From: Arthrobacter sp. Soc17.1.1.1
GTDB lineage: Bacteria; Actinomycetota; Actinomycetes; Actinomycetales; Micrococcaceae
Reading direction: 5' to 3'
DNA: 64,000 nucleotides
Assembly (NCBI RefSeq): GCF_036867195.1
Contig: NZ_JBAJII010000001.1
Location: forward strand, 1,612,001-1,676,000
A program made the position numbers and the translations under genes. Within the stretch, counting starts at the first letter, position 1, and each line of letters opens with the position of its first letter. The notes under the pieces were generated by a model. That model made no database searches, was not told the DNA's origin, and saw only the letters and a program-made list of their open reading frames with translations. This document shows positions 1 to 8,540 of the stretch, piece by piece.

Positions 1-44
1 TGTCCGCCTTAGCCTCCGAGGCGTGGTGGTGCCCAACTTGCCCG

Positions 45-284
45 TCATCCTCCGTCGACCCGCCACGTGGCCCACCGCACCCTCTTTTGGAGGGCGTCCG
101 GGTTCCCGGGTGGCTCGTCCGAGAACCCGATGATGATCTCGTCTGGGTCTGTCCCGTTCATCGACGCATGGGTGGACGGATCCGCGGGTATGAGTCCCGC
201 GTCGTGGGCTGCCTTCTCGTCGGAGGAAGCCCACACTGAGGAATCGCCGTCAGCGCTCCTTCCCGTGGGAGGGATGCTCTTCAT
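45..284 (-). CDS. small hypothetical protein, overlaps the upstream small gene
   Basis: Encodes about 79 residues if translated from the ATG at 284. I recognise no domain; the product is polar, Pro/Asp/Ser-rich and soluble, with no signal peptide or membrane segment. The start lies inside the 3' end of the preceding small gene (overlap about 35 nt), so translational coupling is possible, but no convincing ribosome binding site precedes it. It could be a random open frame. The reading is weak and rests on its collinearity with the neighbouring small gene. Confidence 0.3.
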   Translation of the reverse strand: MKSIPPTGRSADGDSSVWASSDEKAAHDAGLIPADPSTHASMNGTDPDEIIIGFSDEPPGNPDALQKRVRWATWRVDGG

Positions 285-501
285 GCCGGCGTAGTCGCTT
301 GCGGTGTAGCTGGTTGTCGACTTGTTCGAGGTCAGCGACTGCGGCGCACAGGAGGCGCTGGAGGTTTTCGGGACGGGGACGGCTCGTTCCATCCGGGGGT
401 ACAAAGTCTTTTGTGGCCAGGATCGTCAGGATGTCGTCGGCGAGTGTCTCGCGAACGAGGTCGAGTTCGGATTTCGTCTCCATGGGTCGTCGCTTGTCCA
501 T
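250..501 (-). CDS. small hypothetical helical protein
   Basis: About 83 residues from the ATG at 501. A GGAGG lies 13 nt upstream, which is long spacing, but the nearby transporter gene shows a similarly long gap. The product is charged and probably alpha-helical (ELDLVRETLADDILTILATK region, then LLCAAVADLEQVDNQLHRKRL), ending in a basic tail. No family is recognised. It may form a two-gene unit with the overlapping small frame downstream. Function unknown. Confidence 0.4.
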   Translation of the reverse strand: MDKRRPMETKSELDLVRETLADDILTILATKDFVPPDGTSRPRPENLQRLLCAAVADLEQVDNQLHRKRLRRHEEHPSHGKER

Positions 502-775
502 CGTGGCGGCTGAAGCCTCCTCATTTACTCTGGCGTGCTGGGGCCTTTGTGGGTTGAAGGTGATGTCGGTGTCGAGACTGACTGTGGCGTGCGCGAAACG
601 CAGCACCGATGTGTATGGGGCTCTGTTCAGCGCGAGCATCGCTAATCATCGTGTAGCCGGGTGTGAGGGCCCCACGAGGCGGAATGTTCTGCCTGGCGAT
701 CTGTCTGATGTCCGGTGCCGACGCGGTGAAGCCTTGGCCTGCTCCACCAGCTGCTTGTTCCTCGCTCTAGCCGGG

Positions 776-2164
776 CTACTTCGCCGCTGCCCGCTCTGCG
801 GCGGTCGGTTCCCCTGGCAGTTCGGTGCCGCGAATTGAGGCTCCGGCGGTTTCACGGGCGAACGGCAGAGCGATGATGCCGATCAGGCACGCGGCCATCA
901 TGTAGAACGCGGGGACGAGCAGGTTGCCGGTGGCGGCGATCAGCGCCTCATTGACCAGGGGAGCGGTGCCGCCAAAGATCGCGGTCGCAAGGTTGTAGGT
1001 GATGGCGAAGCCTGCGAAGCGGACCTGGGTGGGGAACATTGCCGGGAAGGTCGCCGAGATCGTGGCGAGCTGCAGGACGTAGAGGACGCCGAGGACGGCG
1101 AACCCGATCAGGGCGCCGACGAAGCCGGTGCCCATGACGAGGTACATCGGGATCGCCGCGATGAAGAGACCGGCCATCGAGGTCAGCCACAGGGGTTTAC
1201 GTCCGACCCGGTCGGACAGGGACCCGGCGAAGGGGATGAGGCACATCATCACGAGCTGCCCGACGAGGATCAAGGTCAGGGAGCCATCGGCGGTGAGACC
1301 GATGCGTGTTTCGAGGTAGGTGGGCATGTAGCTGAGCAGCGTGTAGTTCGCGACGTTCAGGGCGATGACGAGCCCTGCCATCGAGACCATGGGGCGCCAG
1401 TACCGGGTCACGAGATCTCTGATGCGGGACCGTCCGCGTTCCTGTGGCCCGGCATCGTCTTCGAGTTCGCGGAAGACCGGCGTGTCTTCCAGTTTCGATC
1501 GGAGGTACAGGCCGATCAGCCCCATCGGGCCGGCGATCAGGAAGGGCAGACGCCATCCCCACTCGGTCATCGCCTGGTCGCCGAGGATGATCTGGAGGAA
1601 CAGCGTGACAGCCGTGCCGAGAGCGAATCCGAAGATGGTTCCGAACTCGAGGAAGCTGCCGAAGAAGCCGCGCTTCTTGTCGGGGGAGTATTCGGCCATG
1701 AACGTTGCCGCCCCTCCGTACTCGCCGCCGGTCGAGAACCCTTGCACCAGTCTCAGGAGGATCAGGAGGACAGGGGCTAGGTAGCCGATCTGATCGAAGG
1801 TCGGTAGGAGTCCGATGCAGAAGGTGGCGCCGGCCATCAGGACGATGGTGAGTGCGAGGACCTTGCGTCGCCCCAACCTGTCGCCCAGAGGCCCCCAGAC
1901 AAATCCGCCCAGAGGTCTGACGAGGAAGGACACGGCGAATGTTGCCAGCGCCCACAGAGTGCCCGTTCCTTCATCGCCTCCTGGGAAGAAGTTGGTGGTG
2001 ATGTAACCGACGACGACGGCGTAGACGCCGTAGTCGAACCACTCCGTTGCGTTGCCGACCGCGGAAGCGCCGATCGCTCTCCGTATGGTTTTGCGCCCTT
2101 CGGCAGTTTCAGTGTGGGAGACAGCAGTGCTGTCCTGGTCCGTAGCTTTTCCTGCCGATGCCAT
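776..2164 (-). CDS. MFS transporter, metabolite:H+ symporter (ProP-like) family
   Basis: A 462-residue inner-membrane symporter of the major facilitator superfamily, MHS branch (ProP, KgtP, ShiA type), probably taking up a compatible solute or organic acid with protons. Visible signatures are the N-terminal GNATEWFDYGVY motif of TM1, the GDRLGRRK loop between TM2 and TM3, the RLVQGFSTGGEYGG stretch of TM4-5, and the second-half loop SDRVGRK. About twelve hydrophobic segments are present and length is normal. I start at ATG 2164, 20 codons inside the open frame, because GGAGG lies 11 nt upstream. Substrate cannot be told from sequence. Confidence 0.85.
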   Translation of the reverse strand: MASAGKATDQDSTAVSHTETAEGRKTIRRAIGASAVGNATEWFDYGVYAVVVGYITTNFFPGGDEGTGTLWALATFAVSFLVRPLGGFVWGPLGDRLGRRKVLALTIVLMAGATFCIGLLPTFDQIGYLAPVLLILLRLVQGFSTGGEYGGAATFMAEYSPDKKRGFFGSFLEFGTIFGFALGTAVTLFLQIILGDQAMTEWGWRLPFLIAGPMGLIGLYLRSKLEDTPVFRELEDDAGPQERGRSRIRDLVTRYWRPMVSMAGLVIALNVANYTLLSYMPTYLETRIGLTADGSLTLILVGQLVMMCLIPFAGSLSDRVGRKPLWLTSMAGLFIAAIPMYLVMGTGFVGALIGFAVLGVLYVLQLATISATFPAMFPTQVRFAGFAITYNLATAIFGGTAPLVNEALIAATGNLLVPAFYMMAACLIGIIALPFARETAGASIRGTELPGEPTAAERAAAK

Positions 2165-2943
2165 GCGGGCGGCAACCTCCAATTGGTGTGGTGTCGGGTG
2201 TGGACGCTGCGAGGGCCGATGCAATGGGGCCGGGCGCCTCTAGAAGCCATCAACGGTACACAGCACACTGATCATCTTCCAACGCTCAGGGGCCCGCACC
2301 GTGTTCCAATCGGGTCACGGTGAACCGTCTTGGTACCAGGGCCTCTGACGGTTCCGCATTGCGTCCCGGGTATTTCAGCCGTCAAGTCGGTGTTCGGACG
2401 TGGCATGAACCGGGCTCGCACGGGATCGATGGATCGATAGTGCATCCACACTTGGTTGGGCAAGGGCTGTCAGGGGCAACGGGGCAAGGACGTCGTAGCT
2501 ACTTAGTGCTGGGCGGGCGTTTGGCTGCTTGTCCTGAGGTGTCACTGCACGACGGTGGCGGAGGTGCTGGATGGCGCTGCCGAGCAAGGCACCCGCGAGG
2601 ACGACGGAGAGCGTGACATGGCTGCGTACTGCGGGCGATGTTCGCGTGCGTACGCCGCGCCCCCTTATACAGGCGCTCTTCAGTAGGGGGCTGAGATTGT
2701 CGGTGGAATCCGCAACTGGCCCCTTCCGGCGCTGGAGGGATGAGACGGCAGGGAGTTGATGGAGCTCGGTGTGGAGGTTAAACGCTGCCCGGAGGGAGCT
2801 TCATGCGGGGCCCAGCATGCGGTGCCCTGTGGTTCTGGTCTGACGTCCGGGGGAGGGCCGAAAACCGGGACCCATCCGGTTGGGAGGGGGAGTCCGAAGG
2901 GTTAATGTCCTTCAACCCCAACAGAAATGATGGAGGCAGAAAC
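2165..2943. other. gene-free interval with a possible structured leader
   Basis: No convincing gene is seen in these roughly 780 bases between the divergent transporter and secreted-protein genes. The final 180 bases are rich in short complementary segments. For example, AACCGG at 2863-2868 pairs with CCGGTT at 2876-2881, and GGGTT/AACCC arms flank 2900-2918. This looks like a folded 5' leader of the secreted protein gene. I could not match it to a known riboswitch class. Confidence 0.35.
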
Positions 2944-3345
2944 ATGAGGAACATCTGGACGAAGTCCCTGGCAATCACCGCGGCTACCGGCGCGATGTTC
3001 GCAGGAGGTGCTGGCATGGCCAGCGCCGACACCGGGACGACAACCGATACCCGTGTGGACGAGGTCGCTCAGGTGACCAACAACCGCATCGTTGACAGCG
3101 GCAATGTGTCGCTGGAGAACATCCTCAACGATGCCGTCGACATCGACGATGTTGCGAGCAACAACACTGTTCTCAACGGAATCGATACTGACGTGACGGA
3201 CAACCTAAGCGGCATCTTCAGCGGCAACAACGCCGCTGTCGACGTCACCCCTGACGTGGACAGCAACGTGGATGCCGATACCTCGGCCGACAGCACCACT
3301 GACGGTGGACAGGACAACGAGGGACTGCTGGGCGGACTGCTCTAG
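2944..3345 (+). CDS. small secreted acidic protein
   Basis: A 133-residue exported protein. Residues 1-27 form a Sec signal peptide: basic MRNIWTK start, hydrophobic core, probable cleavage after MASA. The mature part is acidic and rich in Asn, Asp, Val and Thr, with repeated short patterns such as NNRIVDSGN and NNTVLNGI, ending in a glycine-leucine tail (GLLGGLL). There are no cysteines and no known domain. GGAGG at 2932-2936 sits 7 nt before the ATG and fixes the start. A strong hairpin terminator follows 18 nt after the stop, so the gene is monocistronic. The asparagine-rich low-complexity body recalls small cell-surface proteins of filamentous actinomycetes, but I cannot assign it. Confidence 0.7.
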   Translation: MRNIWTKSLAITAATGAMFAGGAGMASADTGTTTDTRVDEVAQVTNNRIVDSGNVSLENILNDAVDIDDVASNNTVLNGIDTDVTDNLSGIFSGNNAAVDVTPDVDSNVDADTSADSTTDGGQDNEGLLGGLL

Positions 3346-3362
3346 CACCACCTCAACCACCA

Positions 3363-3395
3363 GTGGCCCCTACCCCCTTGCGGGGTAGGGGCCAC
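3363..3395 (+). terminator. intrinsic terminator of the secreted-protein gene
   Basis: A perfect 14-bp stem (GTGGCCCCTACCCC and its complement) with a 5-nt loop lies 18 nt after the stop codon. There is no long T run, as is usual in high-GC actinobacteria. Confidence 0.8.
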
Positions 3396-3767
3396 ACCCA
3401 ACTTCACGGCACTTCATACCCGGCAGCGAAGCGATAGCCATTAGCAACGGCTCTTGCAGGCACCGTCCGAGTCCACCCCCGGTTTCATCGCCCCACACCA
3501 ACACGCATCGCGCCCAAAAACCAGGCTGCGAAAGATAAGCCCCGCAGGACGTGCGACCAACTCATAACGGGCCAGGTCAAAGGTTCGGTGTCGGTGCGAC
3601 ATTGCACGTAGGCTGGCGAAGTCGTTGCCGCTGCTGCAATTTCATGAATTGCAGCAGCGGCCGGGACAGGTCTCAGGGCCTTCGGCCGACGCAGACCAGC
3701 ACTTGCCGCTGTGAGCGAAGTCTGGCCGGTCACATCACCACTTGCACGTCACACTGGGAGAACATTC
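3396..3767. other. intergenic interval, no gene seen
   Basis: About 370 bases before the DUF4383 gene hold no supported gene. The only notable structure is the long inverted repeat listed at 3628-3660. An open frame on the minus strand across it has no ribosome binding site and no recognisable content. Confidence 0.5.
3628..3660. repeat. perfect inverted repeat, 14-bp arms, 5-nt spacer
   Basis: CCGCTGCTGCAATT is followed by TCATG and its exact reverse complement. It lies 108 bp upstream of the DUF4383 gene. No T tract follows and no gene ends just before it, so a terminator role is unlikely. A dimeric regulator site or a relic of a mobile element are alternatives. Confidence 0.6.
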
Positions 3768-4229
3768 ATGACCACCGCAGACACGCCCCACGCGGGCACC
3801 CGCACCAATGTCCAGAAAGCAGCCCTCGCCGTCGGCGCGGTCTTCCTGCTCGTCGGGATCCTCGGCTTCATCCCCGGCATCACCTCCGACTACGACACGA
3901 TGATGTTCGCCGGCCACGAGTCGGAAGCGAAGCTCCTCGGCCTGTTCCAGGTCTCGATCCTGCACAACATCGTCCACCTGCTCTTCGGTGCAGCCGGCAT
4001 CGCCATGGCCCGCACCATCAGCGGCGCCCGCTCCTACCTGCTGTACGGCGGCATCATCTACCTCGTCCTCTGGGTCTACGGCCTGGTCATCGGCGAGGAC
4101 TCCGCCGGCAACTTCGTGCCGCTCAACGGCGCGGACAACTGGCTGCACTTCCTCCTGGGCGTCGGCATGATCGCCCTGGCGCTGCTGCTGACCCGCAACC
4201 ACACCCGCAACACCGCAGCCCGAGCCTGA
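3768..4229 (+). CDS. DUF4383 family membrane protein
   Basis: A 153-residue integral membrane protein with four hydrophobic segments (about residues 18-40, 60-85, 92-115 and 125-145). Family hallmarks visible are the AVGAVFLLVGILGFIPG first helix and the HNIVHLLFGAAGI segment, where histidines lie in TM2. DUF4383 proteins are common in actinobacteria and uncharacterised. The ATG at 3768 is chosen because GGGAG lies 8 nt upstream; the longer open frame lacks such a site. A good hairpin terminator follows, so it is a single-gene unit. Confidence 0.8.
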   Translation: MTTADTPHAGTRTNVQKAALAVGAVFLLVGILGFIPGITSDYDTMMFAGHESEAKLLGLFQVSILHNIVHLLFGAAGIAMARTISGARSYLLYGGIIYLVLWVYGLVIGEDSAGNFVPLNGADNWLHFLLGVGMIALALLLTRNHTRNTAARA

Positions 4230-4266
4230 CCACAGCAAAGCCACTACACAACCGCACTCAGCAGAA

Positions 4267-4296
4267 AAGGCCCCGGGACCAACGTCTCGGGGCCTT
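4267..4296 (+). terminator. intrinsic terminator after the DUF4383 gene
   Basis: A 13-bp stem with one G-U pair and a 4-nt loop, formed by AAGGCCCCGGGAC and GTCTCGGGGCCTT, is followed by a pyrimidine-rich CTTC. It lies 37 nt after the stop. Confidence 0.75.
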
Positions 4297-5646
4297 CTTC
4301 ATATACGACATGGTGGGGTCGGGATGAGTGCGCTTCGGTGGGTGCTGCGTAGCGAGTGGGACTTCCTCGACACCTGATTTGCCGCTGTGAGCCAGTTCCC
4401 TTTCGTGACATCGATAATTATCACCGGGCCAGTCCCTCTCGGCCTACCCGACGTTGGGACACGATCCTCCTATGACCGGCCCGGGTTGATGCCCGGTAAA
4501 GGCCCCTTTGCGGGTTCGACGTCGACCGCCACTTGTAGCTGAATCGAACGAATCCGCTACACTCGCCTCCGACGTTGCCAAGCGGCTCCTAAGCCCTTGT
4601 TCTGTGTTGCGATACTCAATGCCAGACTCTATGTTTCACTTCTGCTCCTCCGCGATGAGTTCCGCTACATTGCAGGGCATGGGAGACCTTCTCGGGTACG
4701 TGCGAGTGTCAACGACTGACTAAGACGCCGCTCTGCAGGTCGACGCGCTGAACGTTGCCGGCTGTTATCGGGTGTTCGTCGACACGATCTCGGGGTCACT
4801 CGATCAAGGGCCGGAGGTCACCAGGCTGCTCGATCAGATGCGAGGTTCGTGACGATGATGGTCGTCAGCCTCGTGAACGTCAGAAAACCCGGCAGGAAGA
4901 AACTGGTCACAGACCGGAGCGAGACAGTGGGCGTGAAGCAGTTCGTGATCACGGCTGTACGCTCCTTCCACTGCATGCTCTTGGCTCGTCGTTCCCATTC
5001 GAGCCTAGCCAGAGGCTCACACCCGCAGCCAAACGACCTTCCAAGGTTGAAGCGGTGTTACCGCTGTAGCAGGCCTGAAAGCCTGAGCGTCGGACGCGCG
5101 ATTCGGTGGCGGGTCGCACAAACCAATTTCCGCAGCAGCTTCCAACAGGCCAGTGTCGGCGAACGGTTGGCTCCAGAGGTGTAGATCCCCGCCGTCCACG
5201 CACTCGCTATCGGTGGCGTCGACCGAACGACCGGACTGGTCGCTCACGAGGGAAAGTTCAGGCCGCGGGAACACGTAGTTGGAGCGAGCGTGGCCCCAGA
5301 CCGCGGACGTCCGCGCGTGATCGTCGAAAGGCTTGGTGCCCCGGTAATGACCTTCGTGGATGCGCGGCCAGATGCCGTTGCGGCATGAGTGCGTAGCTGA
5401 TAGCCTCTAAGGTCAAGAATCAGAGCATGACTATTAGGAGACCCCTTCGTCTCCGCTAGCGTAACAGGCTCTCGTGGGTAGCGACAAGTGGTTTCAGCCA
5501 ATTTGTTCAGCTCGCGGTACCGGTTGGGGGCGGTGCAAGGGGTGGAAGGAGGATAAGCGGTAGCGCACCGTGGCGAAGGTGAGAACGTGCGGCCCGATTT
5601 GAGCTGCTGTGGCAGCACTTCGGATCGACCCTTAGAGGAGCAGGGC
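4297..5646. other. 1.35-kb interval without an intact gene, upstream of the Tn7-like operon
   Basis: Apart from the recombinase remnant at 4679-4852 I see no supported gene. The interval should contain the end of the mobile element next to tnsA, including TnsB binding sites, but I could not recognise a set of repeats or a TGT/ACA terminus by eye. A small hairpin (GGAGAC/GTCTCC, 5437-5454) and a palindrome (AGCGGT/ACCGCT near 5051-5065) are present. Confidence 0.4.
4679..4852 (+). pseudogene. serine recombinase (resolvase/invertase) N-terminal remnant
   Basis: Reading from ATG 4679 gives MGDLLGYVRVSTTD, then a TAA stop at 4721, then in the same frame DAALQVDAL...YRVFVDTISGSLD...VTRLLDQMRGS and a TGA. 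This is the start of a Pin/Tn3-type resolvase catalytic domain, with the YVRVSTxDQ motif that carries the catalytic serine. The expected glutamine codon after TTD is replaced by TAA, and the protein stops about 58 codons in, before the rest of the catalytic domain and the HTH domain. It is a dead fragment showing that mobile DNA passed here earlier. Confidence 0.8.
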
Positions 5647-6432
5647 ATGGCTTCCTTGCAGAATCACCCGTTCCAGGACGTCGTGAACACCGCCGCTTGT
5701 ACGCAGCTGTTCGCGTTCGATGCTTCAGGTGAACGATTGACTTGGAACCTTGACGAGCGGCAAAGCGGGATAAGGCCTGAGACATTTCCGCCATGTCGGT
5801 GCAGTCCTCAATACGAACAACGCCCCAACTACTCCGGGCTGTATCCGTTTCCGGGGCAGGCCAAAATGGTGATGTTCGAGTCTCTGACTGAGATGCGGTG
5901 CCTCATGGAGCTGGAGCACGGTGGGGAGGTTGGCACCATCGCAGCTCAACCGTTCGGGCTTGTCTTCTTGGACGGGAGTATGCACTACCCAGATTTTGCG
6001 GCGAGGATGCATACCGGCGAGACGTGCATCATCGATGTGAAGCCCGAAGAATTTGCGACTGGAGGAAAATTCCTTCGTATCGAAAATCTGACGCGTCAAG
6101 TGTGCAAGGTGCAGAAGTGGGAGTACCGCGTGATGCACGGCCCAGTGGGCTGGCGTGCCGACAATTTGGAGTGGATGTTCGCGTTCAGGTTTGCCGAGTA
6201 CAAACCTCTCCCGGAAGCGACAGCGAGGGTGCTTGCCGCCCTGTCAAATCCTCAGACGATGCGTTTTGCGGCCGAGACGATAGATCCACGGATGCACCTC
6301 GGCTTGGGGTACGCCTTCCTATCCAACATGTTGTTCAACCGTCAAGTGGTTCCGTGCGAGCCAGGCCCTTTCCACCCGGACCTGCTGATCCTAGGGGTTT
6401 TCGGGTCGGGTGCCGTGGGGGCGCCGACATGA
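5647..6432 (+). CDS. TnsA-like transposon endonuclease
   Basis: A 261-residue PD-(D/E)xK nuclease. In Tn7, TnsA cuts the 5' ends of the transposon and works as a heteromer with TnsB. The catalytic set is visible as E78 (MFESLTE), D116 (HYPDF) and D130-V-K132 (IIDVKP), with spacing close to that of Tn7 TnsA (E63, D114, K132). The C-terminal half (about 150-261) would hold the winged-helix part that contacts TnsC. I start at ATG 5647 because GAGGAG lies 6 nt upstream; the open frame begins 60 nt earlier without such a site. The stop overlaps the tnsB start. All catalytic residues are intact, so excision rather than copy-in-only transposition is expected. Confidence 0.85.
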   Translation: MASLQNHPFQDVVNTAACTQLFAFDASGERLTWNLDERQSGIRPETFPPCRCSPQYEQRPNYSGLYPFPGQAKMVMFESLTEMRCLMELEHGGEVGTIAAQPFGLVFLDGSMHYPDFAARMHTGETCIIDVKPEEFATGGKFLRIENLTRQVCKVQKWEYRVMHGPVGWRADNLEWMFAFRFAEYKPLPEATARVLAALSNPQTMRFAAETIDPRMHLGLGYAFLSNMLFNRQVVPCEPGPFHPDLLILGVFGSGAVGAPT

Positions 6433-8540
6433 GTGCGTACTGTATCGGTGACAGGATCATGTACGCCGACCACGGCTGGGAAATCGTTGACGTTGCGGGG
6501 CAGCTTGTCGGCTTGCTCGATCGTGACAATGGCGAACGACTAACCACGTCTCTGTCCAGCCTCATCGCGCAGAACCCTCCCGAGGATCGTTTCGGACGCG
6601 TTATTGCTCAGATGAACGTCATCGAGACTTTGGCGGCTGGTGCCCCCAACGCCAATGACCGCCAGGCATGTGCGCTTCGGGAGATGCAGCGGAAGGCCGC
6701 CGACGCTTACGAAGTCCTGCACGGCACCGCTATGGGTGCTTCCTGCCCGCGTCCCGGGTACGGCGAAGGTTCGTCCCGTTGGTCGCGCGCCCACTTGAAG
6801 GCCCGGGAGCTAGCTGCAATAGCGGACGAGATGAGAGCACGGGATCCTGCTTCTGCACGAGCGCTAACGAGAAGTCATTCCTCTCTCCTTCGTGATGCGG
6901 AAAAGCTAATGCAGAGCGGCTTGGCGGCATTGATCGACGGGCGGCGCTCGCGCAACCACACCGTACTCGACGGGATCGCCGCGGAGGTCCTCAAGGAGTG
7001 CAACTGGGTTCTTCGGGACCTGGGAAAACGTTCCCGGGTCCCGAAGCAGGAGCAAGTTGCGAGGGTGCAACGCCGCTTGAGGAAGAAGTATCCCGATGCA
7101 GATTTCGCTCTGCCGCCTGCCAGACGGCTGGGAAAAATTCTCGACGAACTCTCCGACGGTCAATACTTGGACGGGGACGCTCTCAACCGGCTAACTGCTG
7201 CCAACACCCCGAAACGCGTCAATCAAGCTCGGTCCGCCTTACTCCCTGGCTCAGAGATCCAGGTGGATTCTACCCGTCTGGACATACTCCTGATCCTGCC
7301 GGGTGGCAAAATCGGTCGTCCCGAATGCTCCATCATGGTCGATAAGGCAACACGGAGCATTTTGTCGTTCTCCTTAGCTAAGAATATTGACGGAGCCGAT
7401 CTCGCATTCATGATCGCCCAGGCCATGACCCTCCGACCACGGACGGACCTGGAGGACGTCCCGGCCAACTACTGGGAATTGAAGAGTCGGGATCTTCCGT
7501 GGGCGCAGATGTACGACGCTGCAGAACGGGAGAGGCTGGATGTGATGGTACCGCTGGTGCGGCCGCGGTGCATCGAGACCGACCACGGCCGCGACTACAC
7601 ATCAGAAGTCGTTGAGTCGGCCTGTCGCCAGCTCGGCATCACTCTTGTCCGATCATCCGTCCGAACGCCGACGGATAAGGCAGTGGTCGAGAGGGCATTC
7701 GGAACTATCAAAACACGATTCCTGTCGCAATTGCCTGGGTTCACCGGGGGTGCACTATCCAGCCGGGGTGATCATCCTGAGAAGGACAATCTGCTAACGC
7801 TATACGAATTCGCTTGGTTGCTAGACCGATGGATTGTGCACATCTGGCAGAACACCCCGGCTGAAGGACTTCGTGAACCGTTGGTCGGGGCTTTGCAGCC
7901 GCTCAGCCCAAATGCCGCCTACCAAGCAATGTTCCCCTATGTTGGATTCGTTCCCGTGCCCTTGTCGAGGCGTGACTACATCTCGCTTCTTCCTATTGCA
8001 ATGAGGACGATTCAGAGCGACGGAATCCAGCTTGAATACAGAATGTACGACTCCCCGGGACTTGACGTGCTTCGACGGCGCACCTCCGGAACTTTGCTGC
8101 CGGAGGGCAAATGGGAGGTGCACTACATCCCGACTGACCCAAGAGTTGTCTGGGTCCATAACCCGACCGGCAACACGTACGTCGAGTGCTACTGGAAGGA
8201 GAATCGTCTCGATAAGCCCTTCTCTCGCCCTATTCGGGAGCGCGCCCGGCAAATGATCGACGACGGAGAAGTGGATCCGTCCTACTGTTCCACCGACGCG
8301 ACGATGAGCCTTATAGATGTGGCATTGAGTCAGGTTCGTAAGGGGCGGCGTGAGGAAGCGAAGAAGGAACTGGAGCGGGGATTTCAAGAGGCCCAAAGAG
8401 GACACCAACCTGCCATGACCACAATCAATGGCGTCGAAGATTTGGAACCCGTCGACCAGTCCGATCAGCTCGACGTGAGCGAGTGGGGGCCCGACGACGA
8501 GATTCAGGGCTTTGATGCAGTGAATGGAGTCGTCCGGTGA
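6429..8540 (+). CDS. TnsB/Mu-type DDE transposase
   Basis: A 703-residue transposase of the retroviral-integrase superfamily, which recognises transposon ends and joins 3' ends to target DNA. The catalytic triad is visible: D280 (QVDSTRLD), D385 (IETDHG) and E421 (DKAVVERAFG), with the D-E distance of 36 typical of the family. Residues 1-50 form a beta-rich head. About 90-270 are basic and helical, the expected end-binding HTH region. About 500-590 correspond to the Mu-type C-terminal barrel, and an acidic tail (665-695) probably contacts TnsC. The ATG at 6429 overlaps the tnsA stop as ATGA, which decides the start over the much longer open frame. Confidence 0.9.
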   Translation: MSAYCIGDRIMYADHGWEIVDVAGQLVGLLDRDNGERLTTSLSSLIAQNPPEDRFGRVIAQMNVIETLAAGAPNANDRQACALREMQRKAADAYEVLHGTAMGASCPRPGYGEGSSRWSRAHLKARELAAIADEMRARDPASARALTRSHSSLLRDAEKLMQSGLAALIDGRRSRNHTVLDGIAAEVLKECNWVLRDLGKRSRVPKQEQVARVQRRLRKKYPDADFALPPARRLGKILDELSDGQYLDGDALNRLTAANTPKRVNQARSALLPGSEIQVDSTRLDILLILPGGKIGRPECSIMVDKATRSILSFSLAKNIDGADLAFMIAQAMTLRPRTDLEDVPANYWELKSRDLPWAQMYDAAERERLDVMVPLVRPRCIETDHGRDYTSEVVESACRQLGITLVRSSVRTPTDKAVVERAFGTIKTRFLSQLPGFTGGALSSRGDHPEKDNLLTLYEFAWLLDRWIVHIWQNTPAEGLREPLVGALQPLSPNAAYQAMFPYVGFVPVPLSRRDYISLLPIAMRTIQSDGIQLEYRMYDSPGLDVLRRRTSGTLLPEGKWEVHYIPTDPRVVWVHNPTGNTYVECYWKENRLDKPFSRPIRERARQMIDDGEVDPSYCSTDATMSLIDVALSQVRKGRREEAKKELERGFQEAQRGHQPAMTTINGVEDLEPVDQSDQLDVSEWGPDDEIQGFDAVNGVVR

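Noticed and set aside
299..838. Plus-strand open frame opposite the small hypotheticals and the transporter end
   Set aside because: It has no ribosome binding site, an arginine/serine-rich composition typical of antisense frames in GC-rich DNA, and overlaps better-supported genes.
2760..2943. ydaO-type c-di-AMP riboswitch before the secreted protein
   Set aside because: The conserved GGGGTGAA and CCGTCAGCTAACC cores are absent.
4470..4530. tRNA-like 3' part (GGGTTCGAC) as an attachment site
   Set aside because: No cloverleaf can be completed around it and no duplicate copy was seen beyond the transposition genes.
4849..5184. Open frame of 111 codons upstream of tnsA
   Set aside because: Composition is random-looking, with no domain and no Shine-Dalgarno; it follows the dead recombinase stub.
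5123..5510. Two CCAATTT-N3-CAGC motifs upstream of tnsA as TnsB binding sites
   Set aside because: Only two short copies were found, 374 bp apart, and no inverted counterpart beyond tniQ; chance is a good enough explanation.
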